NCBI RefSeq assembly: GCF_004745805.1
Contig: NZ_SRLQ01000008.1
Location: 186,001-250,000 of the forward strand
From: Mycolicibacterium sp. CH28
GTDB lineage: Bacteria > Actinomycetota > Actinomycetes > Mycobacteriales > Mycobacteriaceae
Reading direction: 5' to 3'
Length of the DNA: 64,000 nt
Shown in pieces: positions 1 to 8,112 of the stretch (position 1 is the stretch's first letter; each line of letters begins with the position of its first letter). The position numbers and the translations under genes are program-made. Under the pieces are notes generated by a model. It did not search any database. It saw only the letters and a list, made by a program, of their open reading frames with translations, and had not been told where the DNA came from.

Positions 1-79
1 AACCCGATCAATACGGCTCGCTAGGAAAAATTGCGCTCCCTGGACTGTAGGAGCGTAAAAATTACGATAAGATCCCCTC

Positions 80-1444
80 ATGACGGAACTCTTGTCGCGG
101 GATGACCTGCTGTCCTCGATTTCGGCCGCTTCCCGGCGCAGCGCCGTCGAACCGGGGGATGTTCACGCCGTCCTGGCCCGTAGCGTCCTGGCCGACGGGC
201 TGGATCTGGTGCTTGACCTGGAACAGTCGTCGGGCTCGCAGCTCGTCGACGCCCGGGACGGCAAGCGCTATCTCGATATGTTCACGTTCTTCGCCTCATC
301 GGCCCTGGGTATGAATCACCCCGCGCTCGCCGGCGACGACGAATTCCGCGCTGAGCTGGCCCAGGCCGCCGTCAACAAGCCCTCCAACTCCGACGTCTAC
401 ACCGTGCCGATGGCGCGATTCGTCGACACATTCAGCCGAGTGCTGGGCGACCCGGCACTTCCGCACCTGTTCTTCATCGATGGCGGCGCACTGGCTGTGG
501 AGAACGCGCTCAAGGTGGCCTTCGACTGGAAGAGCCGGCACAACGAGGCCCGCGGGATAGACCCCGCGCTCGGTACCCGCGTCATGCACCTGCGTGGCGC
601 CTTCCACGGTCGCAGCGGCTACACCCTGTCGCTGACCAACACCGACCCCAACAAGGTTGCCCGCTTCCCCAAGTTCGACTGGCCGCGTATCGATGCGCCC
701 TACCTGCGTCCCGGAGCGGATATGGACGCGGTGGAGGCAGAGTCGTTGCGGCAGGCCAGGGCGGCGTTCGAAGCCCATCCACACGACATCGCCTGCTTCA
801 TCGTCGAGCCCATCCAGGGGGAGGGCGGCGACCGGCATCTGCGCCCCGAGTTCTTCGCCGCGATGCGCCAGCTGTGCGATGAGTACGACGCGCTGCTGAT
901 CGCCGACGAGGTCCAGACCGGATGCGGTATCACGGGCACGGCATGGGCCTACCAGCAGCTCGGCTTCACCCCCGACGTTGTCGCGTTCGGCAAGAAGACG
1001 CAGGTGTGCGGAATCATGGCCGGCGGTCGTGTCGACGAGGTCGCCGACAATGTCTTCGCGGTCAGCTCCCGGATCAATTCCACCTGGGGCGGCAACCTCG
1101 TCGACATGGTCCGGTCCCGGCGGATCCTGGAGGTCATCGAGGCCGACGACCTGTTCGCGCACGCCGCAGAGATGGGCGCACACCTCAAGGCCGCGCTGAC
1201 GGAGCTGGCCACGGAGATGCCCGAGATGGTCGCCGATGTTCGCGGCCGGGGCCTGATGTGCGCCTTCAGCTCGCCCGATTCCGCCCGCCGCGATGCCGTG
1301 CTCAGCGCGTTGTGGGACCGCGGCGTGATCCTGCTCGGCAGTGGGTCTCAGAGCATTCGGTTCCGCCCGGCGCTGACTGTGACGCGTGCCGAGATCGATC
1401 GTGCGGTAGCGGCGTTGAGAGAGGTATTGCTCGCGGCGGACTAG
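80..1444 (+). CDS. lat: L-lysine 6-aminotransferase
   Basis: This is a class III PLP-dependent aminotransferase of 454 aa that moves the epsilon-amino group of lysine to 2-oxoglutarate, giving the piperideine-6-carboxylate precursor and glutamate. The sequence shows IADEVQTGCG and the PLP-lysine motif FGKKTQVCG (Lys about residue 305). Both are typical of mycobacterial LAT (Rv3290c), and the length fits the family. The ATG at 80 has no clear Shine-Dalgarno sequence. Next to sigF it keeps the M. tuberculosis neighbourhood, although purine genes now lie between. In M. tuberculosis an Lrp-type regulator flanks lat; here it would lie beyond the left edge. Confidence 0.93.
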   Translation: MTELLSRDDLLSSISAASRRSAVEPGDVHAVLARSVLADGLDLVLDLEQSSGSQLVDARDGKRYLDMFTFFASSALGMNHPALAGDDEFRAELAQAAVNKPSNSDVYTVPMARFVDTFSRVLGDPALPHLFFIDGGALAVENALKVAFDWKSRHNEARGIDPALGTRVMHLRGAFHGRSGYTLSLTNTDPNKVARFPKFDWPRIDAPYLRPGADMDAVEAESLRQARAAFEAHPHDIACFIVEPIQGEGGDRHLRPEFFAAMRQLCDEYDALLIADEVQTGCGITGTAWAYQQLGFTPDVVAFGKKTQVCGIMAGGRVDEVADNVFAVSSRINSTWGGNLVDMVRSRRILEVIEADDLFAHAAEMGAHLKAALTELATEMPEMVADVRGRGLMCAFSSPDSARRDAVLSALWDRGVILLGSGSQSIRFRPALTVTRAEIDRAVAALREVLLAAD

Positions 1445-1454
1445 CATTCGCAGG

Positions 1455-2129
1455 ATGCGACTGCCCGCTATTCTCGGCGCGGCGGCGGTGGTGCTGGCCG
1501 GATGTGCGCACTCCGTCGCTGGTAGCGCGGTGTCCAGCCCAGGCCAGCGGATCGCGCCGCTGCGTGCCGACGACGCCGACCAGGTGCTCGTCAGCCCGTC
1601 GCAGCTGCGCGACATCGTCGGGGTCAAACTGCGGACTGATGCCGACCAGGCTCGGCCCATCCCTGGCACCTCGGCGGTGCCGGCGTGCTCGGCGCTCGAC
1701 GCCGCAGGCATGGCCGCCTTCCTGGGCGACAAATGGCTGGGCTTCCACGTCCTGTTGTTCACCGACGGCGACAAACACGACCACGTGGTGGCCGAGGCCG
1801 TCGCGATCTATCCCGACGCGGGCTCGGCGGCAGCGCAATTCGCCACCGGCACCAAGAACGCCAAGGCCTGCGACGGCCAACGGGCGCTGAGCGCCGGCGG
1901 GGAGGCGGCGTGGAAGTTCACCGTCCCCGAGATCAGCGCCGACACCGTGCGCTGGAGTAAGCAGCAGATCGGCATCCCGATCGAGTGGATCTGCCACGCC
2001 GAAGCGCGGTTGCGCAACAACGCGATCGTGCAGGCGATGGCGTGTCAGGGTGACGACGGTGGCGAGGTCATGGTGACGAAGCTGACTGACCGGATGTCGG
2101 CGAGTGTGTGGGAGCTGTCGGGCCGTTGA
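1455..2129 (+). CDS. Lipoprotein with mycobacterial sensor-type domain
   Basis: A 224-aa secreted lipoprotein. Residues 1-17 form a short signal peptide ending in the lipobox LAGC, with Cys17 as the acylated residue. The rest resembles the extracytoplasmic PknH-like sensor domain family of mycobacteria, including a late conserved segment near DRMSASVWEL. Its ligand is unknown. It starts 10 bp after lat, so it is probably cotranscribed. Its 3' end overlaps the convergent molybdenum hydroxylase gene by 62 bp, so the two transcripts would be complementary there. Confidence 0.75.
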   Translation: MRLPAILGAAAVVLAGCAHSVAGSAVSSPGQRIAPLRADDADQVLVSPSQLRDIVGVKLRTDADQARPIPGTSAVPACSALDAAGMAAFLGDKWLGFHVLLFTDGDKHDHVVAEAVAIYPDAGSAAAQFATGTKNAKACDGQRALSAGGEAAWKFTVPEISADTVRWSKQQIGIPIEWICHAEARLRNNAIVQAMACQGDDGGEVMVTKLTDRMSASVWELSGR

Positions 2130-4830
2130 GCGCCCGCCATACCCTTGCCGGGGTCATGGGCAGACCGCGCAGGCGCGCCCCGCACGCGTCGGCGATCGCG
2201 TTCGCCAGTGCCGGGGCCACCGGGTTGTACGGTGACTCGCTCATCGACTTGGCGCCCATCGGGCCGAGTGTGTCGACGGTGTCGGCAAAGTAGACCTCGG
2301 TCACCGGTAGGTCGGCCAGTTGCGGAATGTGATAGTTGCGCAACGTATCCGTGGTCACCGCGCCGTCCGGTCCGGTCCGCATCTCCTCGTAGAGCGCTGA
2401 GCCGATCGCCTGGGCTGCCCCGCCTTCCACCTGTCCGCGGCACTGCTCGGGGTTGATCACCACACCGGCGTCGGCGCTCTGGATCGACTGCAGGATCCGC
2501 ACCTGCCCGGTCTCGACGTTGACGGCGACCCGGAACGCGTGCACATTGAAGGCCACCGATCGCGGCGAGCCGTCCTGGCGCCCTGATCCCTGCAGTGGCC
2601 CGCTCAGCAGCAGATCCCCGAAGCCAACGAACGTTTCGGCGCACTGCACCCCGTTGGGCCCGAGCGTGCACGACGAGACGGGCACGCCGGCGCGCGCCGC
2701 GGCGACGGTCAGGATTTTCTCGTGCAGATCTCGGGCGGCCAGCAGGACGGCCTTGCCGGCGACCACGGTGCCCGCCGACCCGAACGCCCCGGTGTCGTGC
2801 CCGCCGAGGTCGGTGTCGGACTGCCGCAGGTCGATCCGGTCGGCGGTGGTGCGCAACTCCGAAGCGGCCAGCTGGGTGTGGACGGTGGAGGTGCCGTTGC
2901 CGAACTCAGCTGTCCCCACTGAAACCGCATAGCGGCCTTCGGAATTCACCGTCACGGAGGCGTCGGAAAGATGCCCGCGAGGCGGGATGGTGGCGATCAT
3001 CGCGACGGCCATCCCCTCGCCGACCCGCCACTGCGGACCCGGTGGCGGCGCCTGTCCGTTGCCCCGGTACAGCGCGGACTGCGCCAGGTCCAGGCATTTG
3101 TCGAGCCCGTAGCTACCGAACGTCAGGTCGTCGGACACTACGTGCCAGTCCACGAAATCATCGCCGGGCACCACCACGTTCACGCGGCGTAGATCGAACG
3201 GGTCGATTCCCAGCCGGCCGGCCAGTTCGTCGAGTGCGCACTCGATGGCGAAGATCACCTGCCCGAGCCCGTACCCGCGGAACGCGCCGGAGGGCAGGTG
3301 GTTGGTGTAGACGGCTTCGGCGTCGACACGCTTGTTGGGGCAGCGGTAGACCGACAGCGACTCCCCGCAGCTGTGGAACAGCACCCCGAGGCTGTGGTTT
3401 CCGTAGGCCCCGGCGTCGGAGAGTACATCGACGCCCAGCGCGGTGAGCACGCCGTCGGGCCCGGCGGCTGCTGTCACATCGACCCGATACGGGTGGCGGC
3501 ACGGCGCCATCCGGAACTGATCACCGCGGGTGAATTCGTAGCGCACCGGCAGGTCCAGTCGTAGCACCGCGAGTGCGACGAGATCCTCGACCAGCATCTC
3601 CTGCTTGGCGCCGAAGCCGCCACCCACCCGCTTCGCGAACACCTGGACCCGGTCGGCACCCAGGCCGAAGATGTGGCACAGTTCGTCACGCACCAGGTAC
3701 GGAACCTGTGTGCTGCTGCGAATCACCAAGCGCCCGTCGGTATCTCGCCAACCGGTGCAGCCGTGGGTTTCCAAGTGGGTGTGCTGCACCCGGGCGGTGG
3801 TGTAGCGGCCGGTGACCACCACGCCGCCGGCGGCCCGAGCCGCGGCCACTCCGGCCTCGACATCGCCGACCTCGCCGTGCAGTTGTGCGACGACGTTGCG
3901 TGACGGGTCGGCGATCCCGGAGTCGGCTTCCTTGTCGTGGTGCAGAAGCGGGGCGCCGGGACGGCGGGCCTGGTCGGGATCGAATATCGCGGGAAGTTCC
4001 TTGTATTCGACAATGATTGCGCGACAGGCTGTTTCGGCGATGGCCAGGCTGTCGGCCACCACCGCGGCGACCCGCTGGCCGACGAACCGCACCGTGTCGT
4101 CGAGCACCTTGGTGTCGTCGGGGTCATCGGTGCGCAGCTCGTGGCGGGCGGTCGAGAACGCCACAGGTGGGCTGTCCCGGTGGGTGAGCACCAGTCGGAC
4201 ACCCGGAATCGACTGTGCCGCAGCGGTGTCGATGGCCATGATGCGGGCGTGCGGCAGCGGGCTCGTCAGCACCGCCAGGTGCAGCAGCGGGCCTTCGTCG
4301 GGTTCGAAGTCCATGGTGTAGGGCTCGGTGCCGGTCACGACCCGCACGGCCGCCGGCGGACTCACCGACCGCCCGACGTCGGCGGCCTCGGCCGGCTTCT
4401 CGGTGTTGGTCTTACCGGCCAGGGCGTCGGTGATCGAGCGGTAACCGGTGCACCGGCACAGGTTTCCCTTGAGCTGCTCGGCGAGCTCACCGGGTGACTC
4501 ACCGTCCAGCGTCGAGGCGGTGACGATCATGCCCGCGGTGCAGAAGCCGCACTGGAAGCCGCCGGCCTCCACGAAGCGGCGCTGCATGGGATGCAGGTCG
4601 TCGGGTGTGCCCAGGCCGGTGACCGTCGTCACGTTCCGCCCGACGGCGCGGAACGCCGGGACGATGCAGGAGTGCATGGCTTCGCCGTCGAGCAGCACCG
4701 AGCACGCCCCGCAGTCGCCGGCGTCACAGCCCTTCTTGACTTCGAAGTGTCCATGTTCGCGCAGATAGGTGCGCAGGCACTGCCCTGGCCGCGGCCGGTC
4801 CGGCTGCTCGACACCGTTGATCCGGATCAT
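2068..4830 (-). CDS. Molybdenum hydroxylase: fused [2Fe-2S] and molybdopterin subunit (xanthine dehydrogenase family)
   Basis: A 920-aa oxidoreductase that probably hydroxylates hypoxanthine or xanthine to urate. Residues 1-160 hold two [2Fe-2S] clusters: Cys35, 40, 43 and 55, then Cys94, 97, 125 and 127 (CGFC...CRC). The rest is the molybdopterin domain with GGGFGAKQE and a C-terminal KSMSESP that keeps the catalytic Glu of the usual GE motif. FAD is on the separate gene upstream (ATGA overlap at 4827-4830). The ATG at 4830 is chosen from that overlap and from the family start MIRINGV. Fe-S plus Mo in one chain resembles Desulfovibrio aldehyde oxidoreductase, so an aldehyde or other heterocycle substrate is possible. 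The nearby urate genes favour purine. Confidence 0.85.
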   Translation of the reverse strand: MIRINGVEQPDRPRPGQCLRTYLREHGHFEVKKGCDAGDCGACSVLLDGEAMHSCIVPAFRAVGRNVTTVTGLGTPDDLHPMQRRFVEAGGFQCGFCTAGMIVTASTLDGESPGELAEQLKGNLCRCTGYRSITDALAGKTNTEKPAEAADVGRSVSPPAAVRVVTGTEPYTMDFEPDEGPLLHLAVLTSPLPHARIMAIDTAAAQSIPGVRLVLTHRDSPPVAFSTARHELRTDDPDDTKVLDDTVRFVGQRVAAVVADSLAIAETACRAIIVEYKELPAIFDPDQARRPGAPLLHHDKEADSGIADPSRNVVAQLHGEVGDVEAGVAAARAAGGVVVTGRYTTARVQHTHLETHGCTGWRDTDGRLVIRSSTQVPYLVRDELCHIFGLGADRVQVFAKRVGGGFGAKQEMLVEDLVALAVLRLDLPVRYEFTRGDQFRMAPCRHPYRVDVTAAAGPDGVLTALGVDVLSDAGAYGNHSLGVLFHSCGESLSVYRCPNKRVDAEAVYTNHLPSGAFRGYGLGQVIFAIECALDELAGRLGIDPFDLRRVNVVVPGDDFVDWHVVSDDLTFGSYGLDKCLDLAQSALYRGNGQAPPPGPQWRVGEGMAVAMIATIPPRGHLSDASVTVNSEGRYAVSVGTAEFGNGTSTVHTQLAASELRTTADRIDLRQSDTDLGGHDTGAFGSAGTVVAGKAVLLAARDLHEKILTVAAARAGVPVSSCTLGPNGVQCAETFVGFGDLLLSGPLQGSGRQDGSPRSVAFNVHAFRVAVNVETGQVRILQSIQSADAGVVINPEQCRGQVEGGAAQAIGSALYEEMRTGPDGAVTTDTLRNYHIPQLADLPVTEVYFADTVDTLGPMGAKSMSESPYNPVAPALANAIADACGARLRGLPMTPARVWRALNGPTAPTHSPTSGQSASSP

Positions 4831-5660
4831 GCCAGCTCCGCCGCGACCTGACGGGCCAGCAGCAGGGCCATCGCCGCGCGCCAATCCGGGTCGCCGTGGG
4901 CGTCGTCGGTCCAGTCGGCGTCGGGAACCGTGCCATGCGCGGCGCGCAGCTCATCCTCGCCCGGCCGGGCGTCGAACGTGAAGACGTAGGGGCGCACCGT
5001 GGCGCCGGTGACCGAGATTGTGAGCCGGCCGCCGTCTTCATCGGTGTCGCGCCGCCCGATCACCACCACCCCGGAACGGCCGATCGTCGTGGGGGCGACC
5101 TTGCGGTAGGCGGTGCGCGCCCGCAATGCCGCCGCGGGCAGATGCACCGACCGGATCACCTCTGCCGCGGCGAGCCGGTTGCGGGCGGCCCCCGTGACGA
5201 ACTGGGATACCGGCATTCGGTACTCGCCGCCGCCGGGCTGCCAGATCAGCACCTCGCCGTCCAGCGCACTGGTCAGGGAGATCATCGAGCCGGCGGGGAA
5301 GGACAGGCTGAGGTTGCCGCCGATCGTGGCCGATTTCCACACCTTGAACGAGGCCTTCAACGCGGATGCGCACTGGCGGAACAGGGGCGCGACCGCCCAC
5401 TGGGGTCGTTGCTCGGGCAGCCGACCCGACAACCCGGCAAGTTGCTCGATGGTGCAGGTGGCGGCGATCTCGATGCCGTTGTCGCTGAGCGTGATGGGTG
5501 TCCAGCCGAGAGTGGTGATGTCGACTAGGCGGCGCAGGTGGACTTGCGGCTCGGAGAATAGCCAGGTGCCGCCCGCCAGTACCGCGTCACCGGGACCCAA
5601 CGGCCACACCTCGGCACGGCGTGTCGGCGTGTCGACGGCCTCGACGGTCGGGATGTCCAC
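4827..5660 (-). CDS. FAD-binding subunit of molybdenum hydroxylase
   Basis: A 277-aa FAD subunit (CoxM/XdhB-like) that passes electrons from the Fe-S clusters of its partner to NAD or another acceptor. The N-terminal VLAGGTWLF matches the FAD-binding AGGT motif. ATIGGNLSLSFPAG around the middle matches the TIGGN loop. A CO-dehydrogenase-flavoprotein-like C-terminal domain follows. It overlaps the Mo/Fe-S gene by 4 bp. I place the start at the GTG at 5660 (VDIPTVEAV); the frame is open to 5705 and the ribosome site is weak, so a slightly longer N-terminus is possible. Confidence 0.82.
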   Translation of the reverse strand: MDIPTVEAVDTPTRRAEVWPLGPGDAVLAGGTWLFSEPQVHLRRLVDITTLGWTPITLSDNGIEIAATCTIEQLAGLSGRLPEQRPQWAVAPLFRQCASALKASFKVWKSATIGGNLSLSFPAGSMISLTSALDGEVLIWQPGGGEYRMPVSQFVTGAARNRLAAAEVIRSVHLPAAALRARTAYRKVAPTTIGRSGVVVIGRRDTDEDGGRLTISVTGATVRPYVFTFDARPGEDELRAAHGTVPDADWTDDAHGDPDWRAAMALLLARQVAAELA

Positions 5661-5718
5661 GCCACGAAGGTAAACGCCAAGAGCGCCGCCCGCACCCGCA
5701 GGCACGCGGGTGACGGTG

Positions 5719-5901
5719 TCAGTGGCTACGGATGAGTGCGATCAGCTTCTCCTTGCTCAGGCCGGAATAGCCGGAGATCCCAAGCTGCTTGGCCCTCTTC
5801 TTGAGCTCGGCGACGGTCCAGCCTTCATAGGCGCAGGACCTGCTAGGTCGAAAGGAGCGGATGTCATCGGCATCCATACGTTCGGTCGTGGAGATGGACA
5901 T
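5719..5901 (-). CDS. Small Rho-N (SAP-like) domain protein
   Basis: A 60-aa protein. Residues about 27-60 (WTVAELKKRAKQLGI, then GLSKEKLIALIR) form the helix-extended-helix fold of the Rho termination factor N-terminal domain, which binds nucleic acid. There is no ATPase domain, so it is not Rho. The ATG at 5901 is preceded by AAAGGGGG seven bases upstream, a strong ribosome site. A SigF-like promoter lies just upstream (5946-5973, minus strand). Such small Rho-N/ChaB-type proteins are often stress-induced in mycobacteria; the exact role is unknown. Confidence 0.7.
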   Translation of the reverse strand: MSISTTERMDADDIRSFRPSRSCAYEGWTVAELKKRAKQLGISGYSGLSKEKLIALIRSH

Positions 5902-5945
5902 CTCCTAACCCCCTTTGCTGCGGTCGCAGTTTCTCGCAGGGGTTA

Positions 5946-5973
5946 GTACCCAGCCAGCCCGGCAGGCCAAACA
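5946..5973 (-). promoter_or_regulatory. Putative SigF promoter for the Rho-N protein
   Basis: On the minus strand the -35 TGTTT (5973-5969) is followed by 17 bases and the -10 GGGTAC (5951-5946). The mycobacterial SigF consensus is GGWWT-N16-17-GGGTAY, so only the first base differs. The predicted start is about 35-40 nt before the ATG at 5901. sigF itself lies 0.8 kb away. Confidence 0.6.
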
Positions 5974-6094
5974 TTCTTCGGAACATTCTCCTGACTAGCG
6001 GATCTGTTCCGGTCCGAATGCTCGATGACCTGGCGTTGTTGCGGCAGTCCGATTCGTTGCTCTCCAGCGGCGCGGTACCGTTTTTCGGTCACCA

Positions 6095-6122
6095 GGTTTG
6101 GACCGCGCAGTCTTGTGGGTAT
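6095..6122 (+). promoter_or_regulatory. SigF autoregulatory promoter of rsbW-sigF
   Basis: GGTTT (6095-6099), 17 bases, then GGGTAT (6117-6122) is an exact match to the mycobacterial SigF consensus GGWWT-N16-17-GGGTAY. It lies about 125 bp upstream of rsbW and should drive the rsbW-sigF operon from SigF itself, as is known for M. tuberculosis usfX. A 14-codon reading frame rich in Arg and Ser (6135-6179) begins within about 6 nt of the predicted transcript start and could act as a near-leaderless leader peptide. Confidence 0.75.
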
Positions 6123-6246
6123 GAGGGTGCCACCATGACGACTTCCGCACGCGCATCGCGTTCCCGGCCGACTCGGTGATCACGCGACCGTGGCGAGCGC
6201 ACATCCGGGCTGGAGTACTGTCGGGTCGACATTGCCAGGAGGCCAG

Positions 6247-6684
6247 ATGACGGATGCCGAAAGCCGAGGCAGCGAGCACCAACGGGGTGTCAGCGCTGTC
6301 GAGTTCAGGGTTGCTGCGAGGTTGGAGAACCTTGCCATACTGCGCACCGTGGTCGGCGCCGTCGGCACGTTCGAAGACCTCGACTTCGACGCAGTCGCAG
6401 ACCTGCGGCTGGCTGTCGATGAGGCCTGTACCCGGCTGATCCGCTCGGCCTCGCCGGACGCGACGCTCGTGGTGGTCGTCGATCCGCGCGACGACGTGGT
6501 GGTCGTGGAGGCGTCGACGACGTGCGACACCTACGACGTGGTCACCCCGGGCAGTTTCAGCTGGCATGTGCTGAGCTCGCTGACCGACGAGGTGCAGACG
6601 TTCCACAACGGTCACGAGCCCACTGGCGACGGGCAGCTCTTCGGTATCACTCTGACCACGAGGCGGGCAGGCTCCGGCCGGTGA
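6247..6684 (+). CDS. rsbW: Anti-sigma F factor RsbW (UsfX)
   Basis: A 145-aa GHKL-fold anti-sigma factor that binds and silences SigF. The central LRLAVDEACTRLIRSA is the divergent mycobacterial N-box, with Arg in place of the usual Asn, followed by a shortened ATP-lid region and TLTTRR at the end. The ATG at 6247 is set by AGGAGG at 6238-6243. The stop overlaps the GTG of sigF by 4 bp, so the two are translationally coupled, which is typical for a sigma/anti-sigma pair. Transcription is predicted from the SigF promoter at 6095-6122. No usfY gene, which M. tuberculosis has just upstream, is visible. Confidence 0.9.
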   Translation: MTDAESRGSEHQRGVSAVEFRVAARLENLAILRTVVGAVGTFEDLDFDAVADLRLAVDEACTRLIRSASPDATLVVVVDPRDDVVVVEASTTCDTYDVVTPGSFSWHVLSSLTDEVQTFHNGHEPTGDGQLFGITLTTRRAGSGR

Positions 6685-7469
6685 CGTCCCGAGCTGCCAA
6701 CAGTTCGTCACGGTCGAACTCGGAGTACGCCGACGTTCCGGACATGTTCCGGGAACTGGCGAAGCTGGACCCCGAGTCCCCGCAGTTCCAACGGCAACGT
6801 GACCGCATCGCGGAACGGTGCCTGCCCCTGGCCGACCACATCGCTCGCCGGTTCGACGGCCGCGGGGAGCCGCGCGACGACCTGGTCCAGGTTGCGCGCG
6901 TTGGTCTGGTCAATGCCGTCATCCGCTACGACGTCGAAACCGGTTCGGACTTCGTGTCGTTCGCGGTGCCGACAATCATGGGAGAGGTCCGGCGCCACTT
7001 CCGGGACAACAGCTGGTCGGTGAAGGTGCCCCGCCGGCTCAAGGAACTGCACCTGAGACTGGGTACGGCCACCTCGGAGCTGTCCCAGCGGCTGGGTCGC
7101 GCGCCGACGGCGTCCGAACTGGCCGAGGAGCTCGACATGGAACGCGACGAGGTCGTCGAGGGTCTGATCGCGGGCAGTTCCTACAACACGTTGTCGATCG
7201 ACAGCGGTGGCGGCGGCAGCGAAGAAGACGCGCCGGCGATCCTCGACACCCTTGGCGATGTCGACTTGAGTTTGGATCAGATCGAGAACCGGGAGGCGCT
7301 GCGGCCCCTGCTCGCGGCGCTGCCGGAACGGGAGCGCACCGTGCTGTTGCTGCGGTTCTTCGAGTCGCTCACCCAAACCCAGATCGCCGAGCGCGTCGGC
7401 ATCTCACAGATGCACGTCTCGCGATTGCTGGCGAAGTCGCTATCTCGGCTCCGCGACCAGCTGCAATAG
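6681..7469 (+). CDS. sigF: RNA polymerase sigma factor SigF
   Basis: A 262-aa group 3 (SigB/SigF) sigma factor for stress and stationary-phase genes. Region 2 spans about residues 50-120 (DDLVQVARVGLVNAV, then FVSFAVPTIMGEVRRHFRD). Region 3 includes PRRLKELHLRLG and RAPTASELAEEL. Region 4 has the helix-turn-helix LTQTQIAERVGISQMHVSRLL near the C-terminus. The GTG start overlaps the rsbW stop. The last 30 bp overlap a convergent STAS gene, so the mRNAs could pair at their 3' ends. The likely controllers are RsbW and an antagonist such as that neighbour. Confidence 0.95.
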   Translation: MTSRAANSSSRSNSEYADVPDMFRELAKLDPESPQFQRQRDRIAERCLPLADHIARRFDGRGEPRDDLVQVARVGLVNAVIRYDVETGSDFVSFAVPTIMGEVRRHFRDNSWSVKVPRRLKELHLRLGTATSELSQRLGRAPTASELAEELDMERDEVVEGLIAGSSYNTLSIDSGGGGSEEDAPAILDTLGDVDLSLDQIENREALRPLLAALPERERTVLLLRFFESLTQTQIAERVGISQMHVSRLLAKSLSRLRDQLQ

Positions 7470-7880
7470 GCGGCGGGGTTCGCCGTCGAGCAGTGTGATG
7501 GCTTCGGCAACCGAATCGGCGATCGGCAGCGCATGATCGGGATCGCACACCCGCAGCAGCCGGGACACCGCGTCACCGGTCACCAGCGCCCAGCGCGCCG
7601 CATTGTTCGCGCACCGCACGTTGATCGTGTGGAGAGCCGAAAAGCCGGCTGTTCCAAAGAACTCGAGTGGACTCAGATCCAGGATCAGGCGGGTTCCGCT
7701 GCCCGCGCAGTCGGCCACGTGATCGGCGAATGCCGCGCTGTTGGAGGCGTCGAGCTCGCCATGAACGGTGATGACGGCGCCGGTCTTGTCGGGCCAGTGG
7801 GTGGTGAAACGTGCGGTGTGGCAATCGCGAGAATTCAGCGCAGCCGGACGGTTGGATTGATCTTTTCGTACAACGGACAT
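7440..7880 (-). CDS. STAS-domain anti-anti-sigma factor
   Basis: A 146-aa protein. Residues about 25-130 form a STAS (SpoIIAA-like) domain: ITVHGELDASNS, then LILDLSPLEFFGTAGFSAL. Such proteins release sigma factors by binding RsbW-type anti-sigma factors, with control by phosphorylation of a Ser or Thr. The usual DSSG loop is GTAG here, so Thr would be the phosphate-accepting residue. It converges on sigF and overlaps it by 30 bp. In M. tuberculosis the known SigF antagonists (RsfA, RsfB) are encoded elsewhere, so this linked copy may be a dedicated partner. That link is inferred from position. Confidence 0.78.
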   Translation of the reverse strand: MSVVRKDQSNRPAALNSRDCHTARFTTHWPDKTGAVITVHGELDASNSAAFADHVADCAGSGTRLILDLSPLEFFGTAGFSALHTINVRCANNAARWALVTGDAVSRLLRVCDPDHALPIADSVAEAITLLDGEPRRLLQLVAEPR

Positions 7881-7943
7881 GGTGACTCCATCAGCAAACG
7901 AGTATTCGTACTGTGAATCACGTCAAGTGGGTAAGACTATGGA

Positions 7944-7968
7944 TGCAGGGCGTTTGCGCGCCCCTGCA
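7944..7968. repeat. Hairpin with flanking CGTCAA half-sites
   Basis: TGCAGGG (7944-7950) and CCCTGCA (7962-7968) are perfect inverted arms around 11 bases. Outside them CGTCAA (7921-7926) faces TTGACG (7974-7979). It lies between the divergent side of the STAS gene and the end of hpxO. It could be an operator region or a transcription stop. There is no T-run. Confidence 0.4.
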
Positions 7969-8098
7969 CGTCTTTGACGCTGTTCCGGGCGGCTGTTAAC
8001 TCAACCTGTCTGAACAGTACCCCGGTTTGCGGCCCTGCGACAGCGGTCGCGACCGGTTCTAACGGTCCTCACACTTATCGGTGTCACATTTGCCGTGG

Positions 8099-8112
8099 CG
8101 TCAAATTTGACG
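8099..8112. promoter_or_regulatory. 14-bp perfect palindrome (operator-like)
   Basis: CGTCAAATTTGACG is a perfect inverted repeat in the 400-bp non-coding stretch 7881-8283, which otherwise shows no gene. The half-site CGTCAA/TTGACG recurs at 7921, 7974 and 8220. It is probably a binding site for a dimeric regulator of the STAS gene or of an unseen transcript. The regulator is not known. Confidence 0.45.

Noticed and set aside
296-1774. Long open frame on the minus strand across lat and the lipoprotein
   Set aside because: It is antisense to a well-recognised gene, has biased high-GC composition, no family resemblance and no ribosome site.
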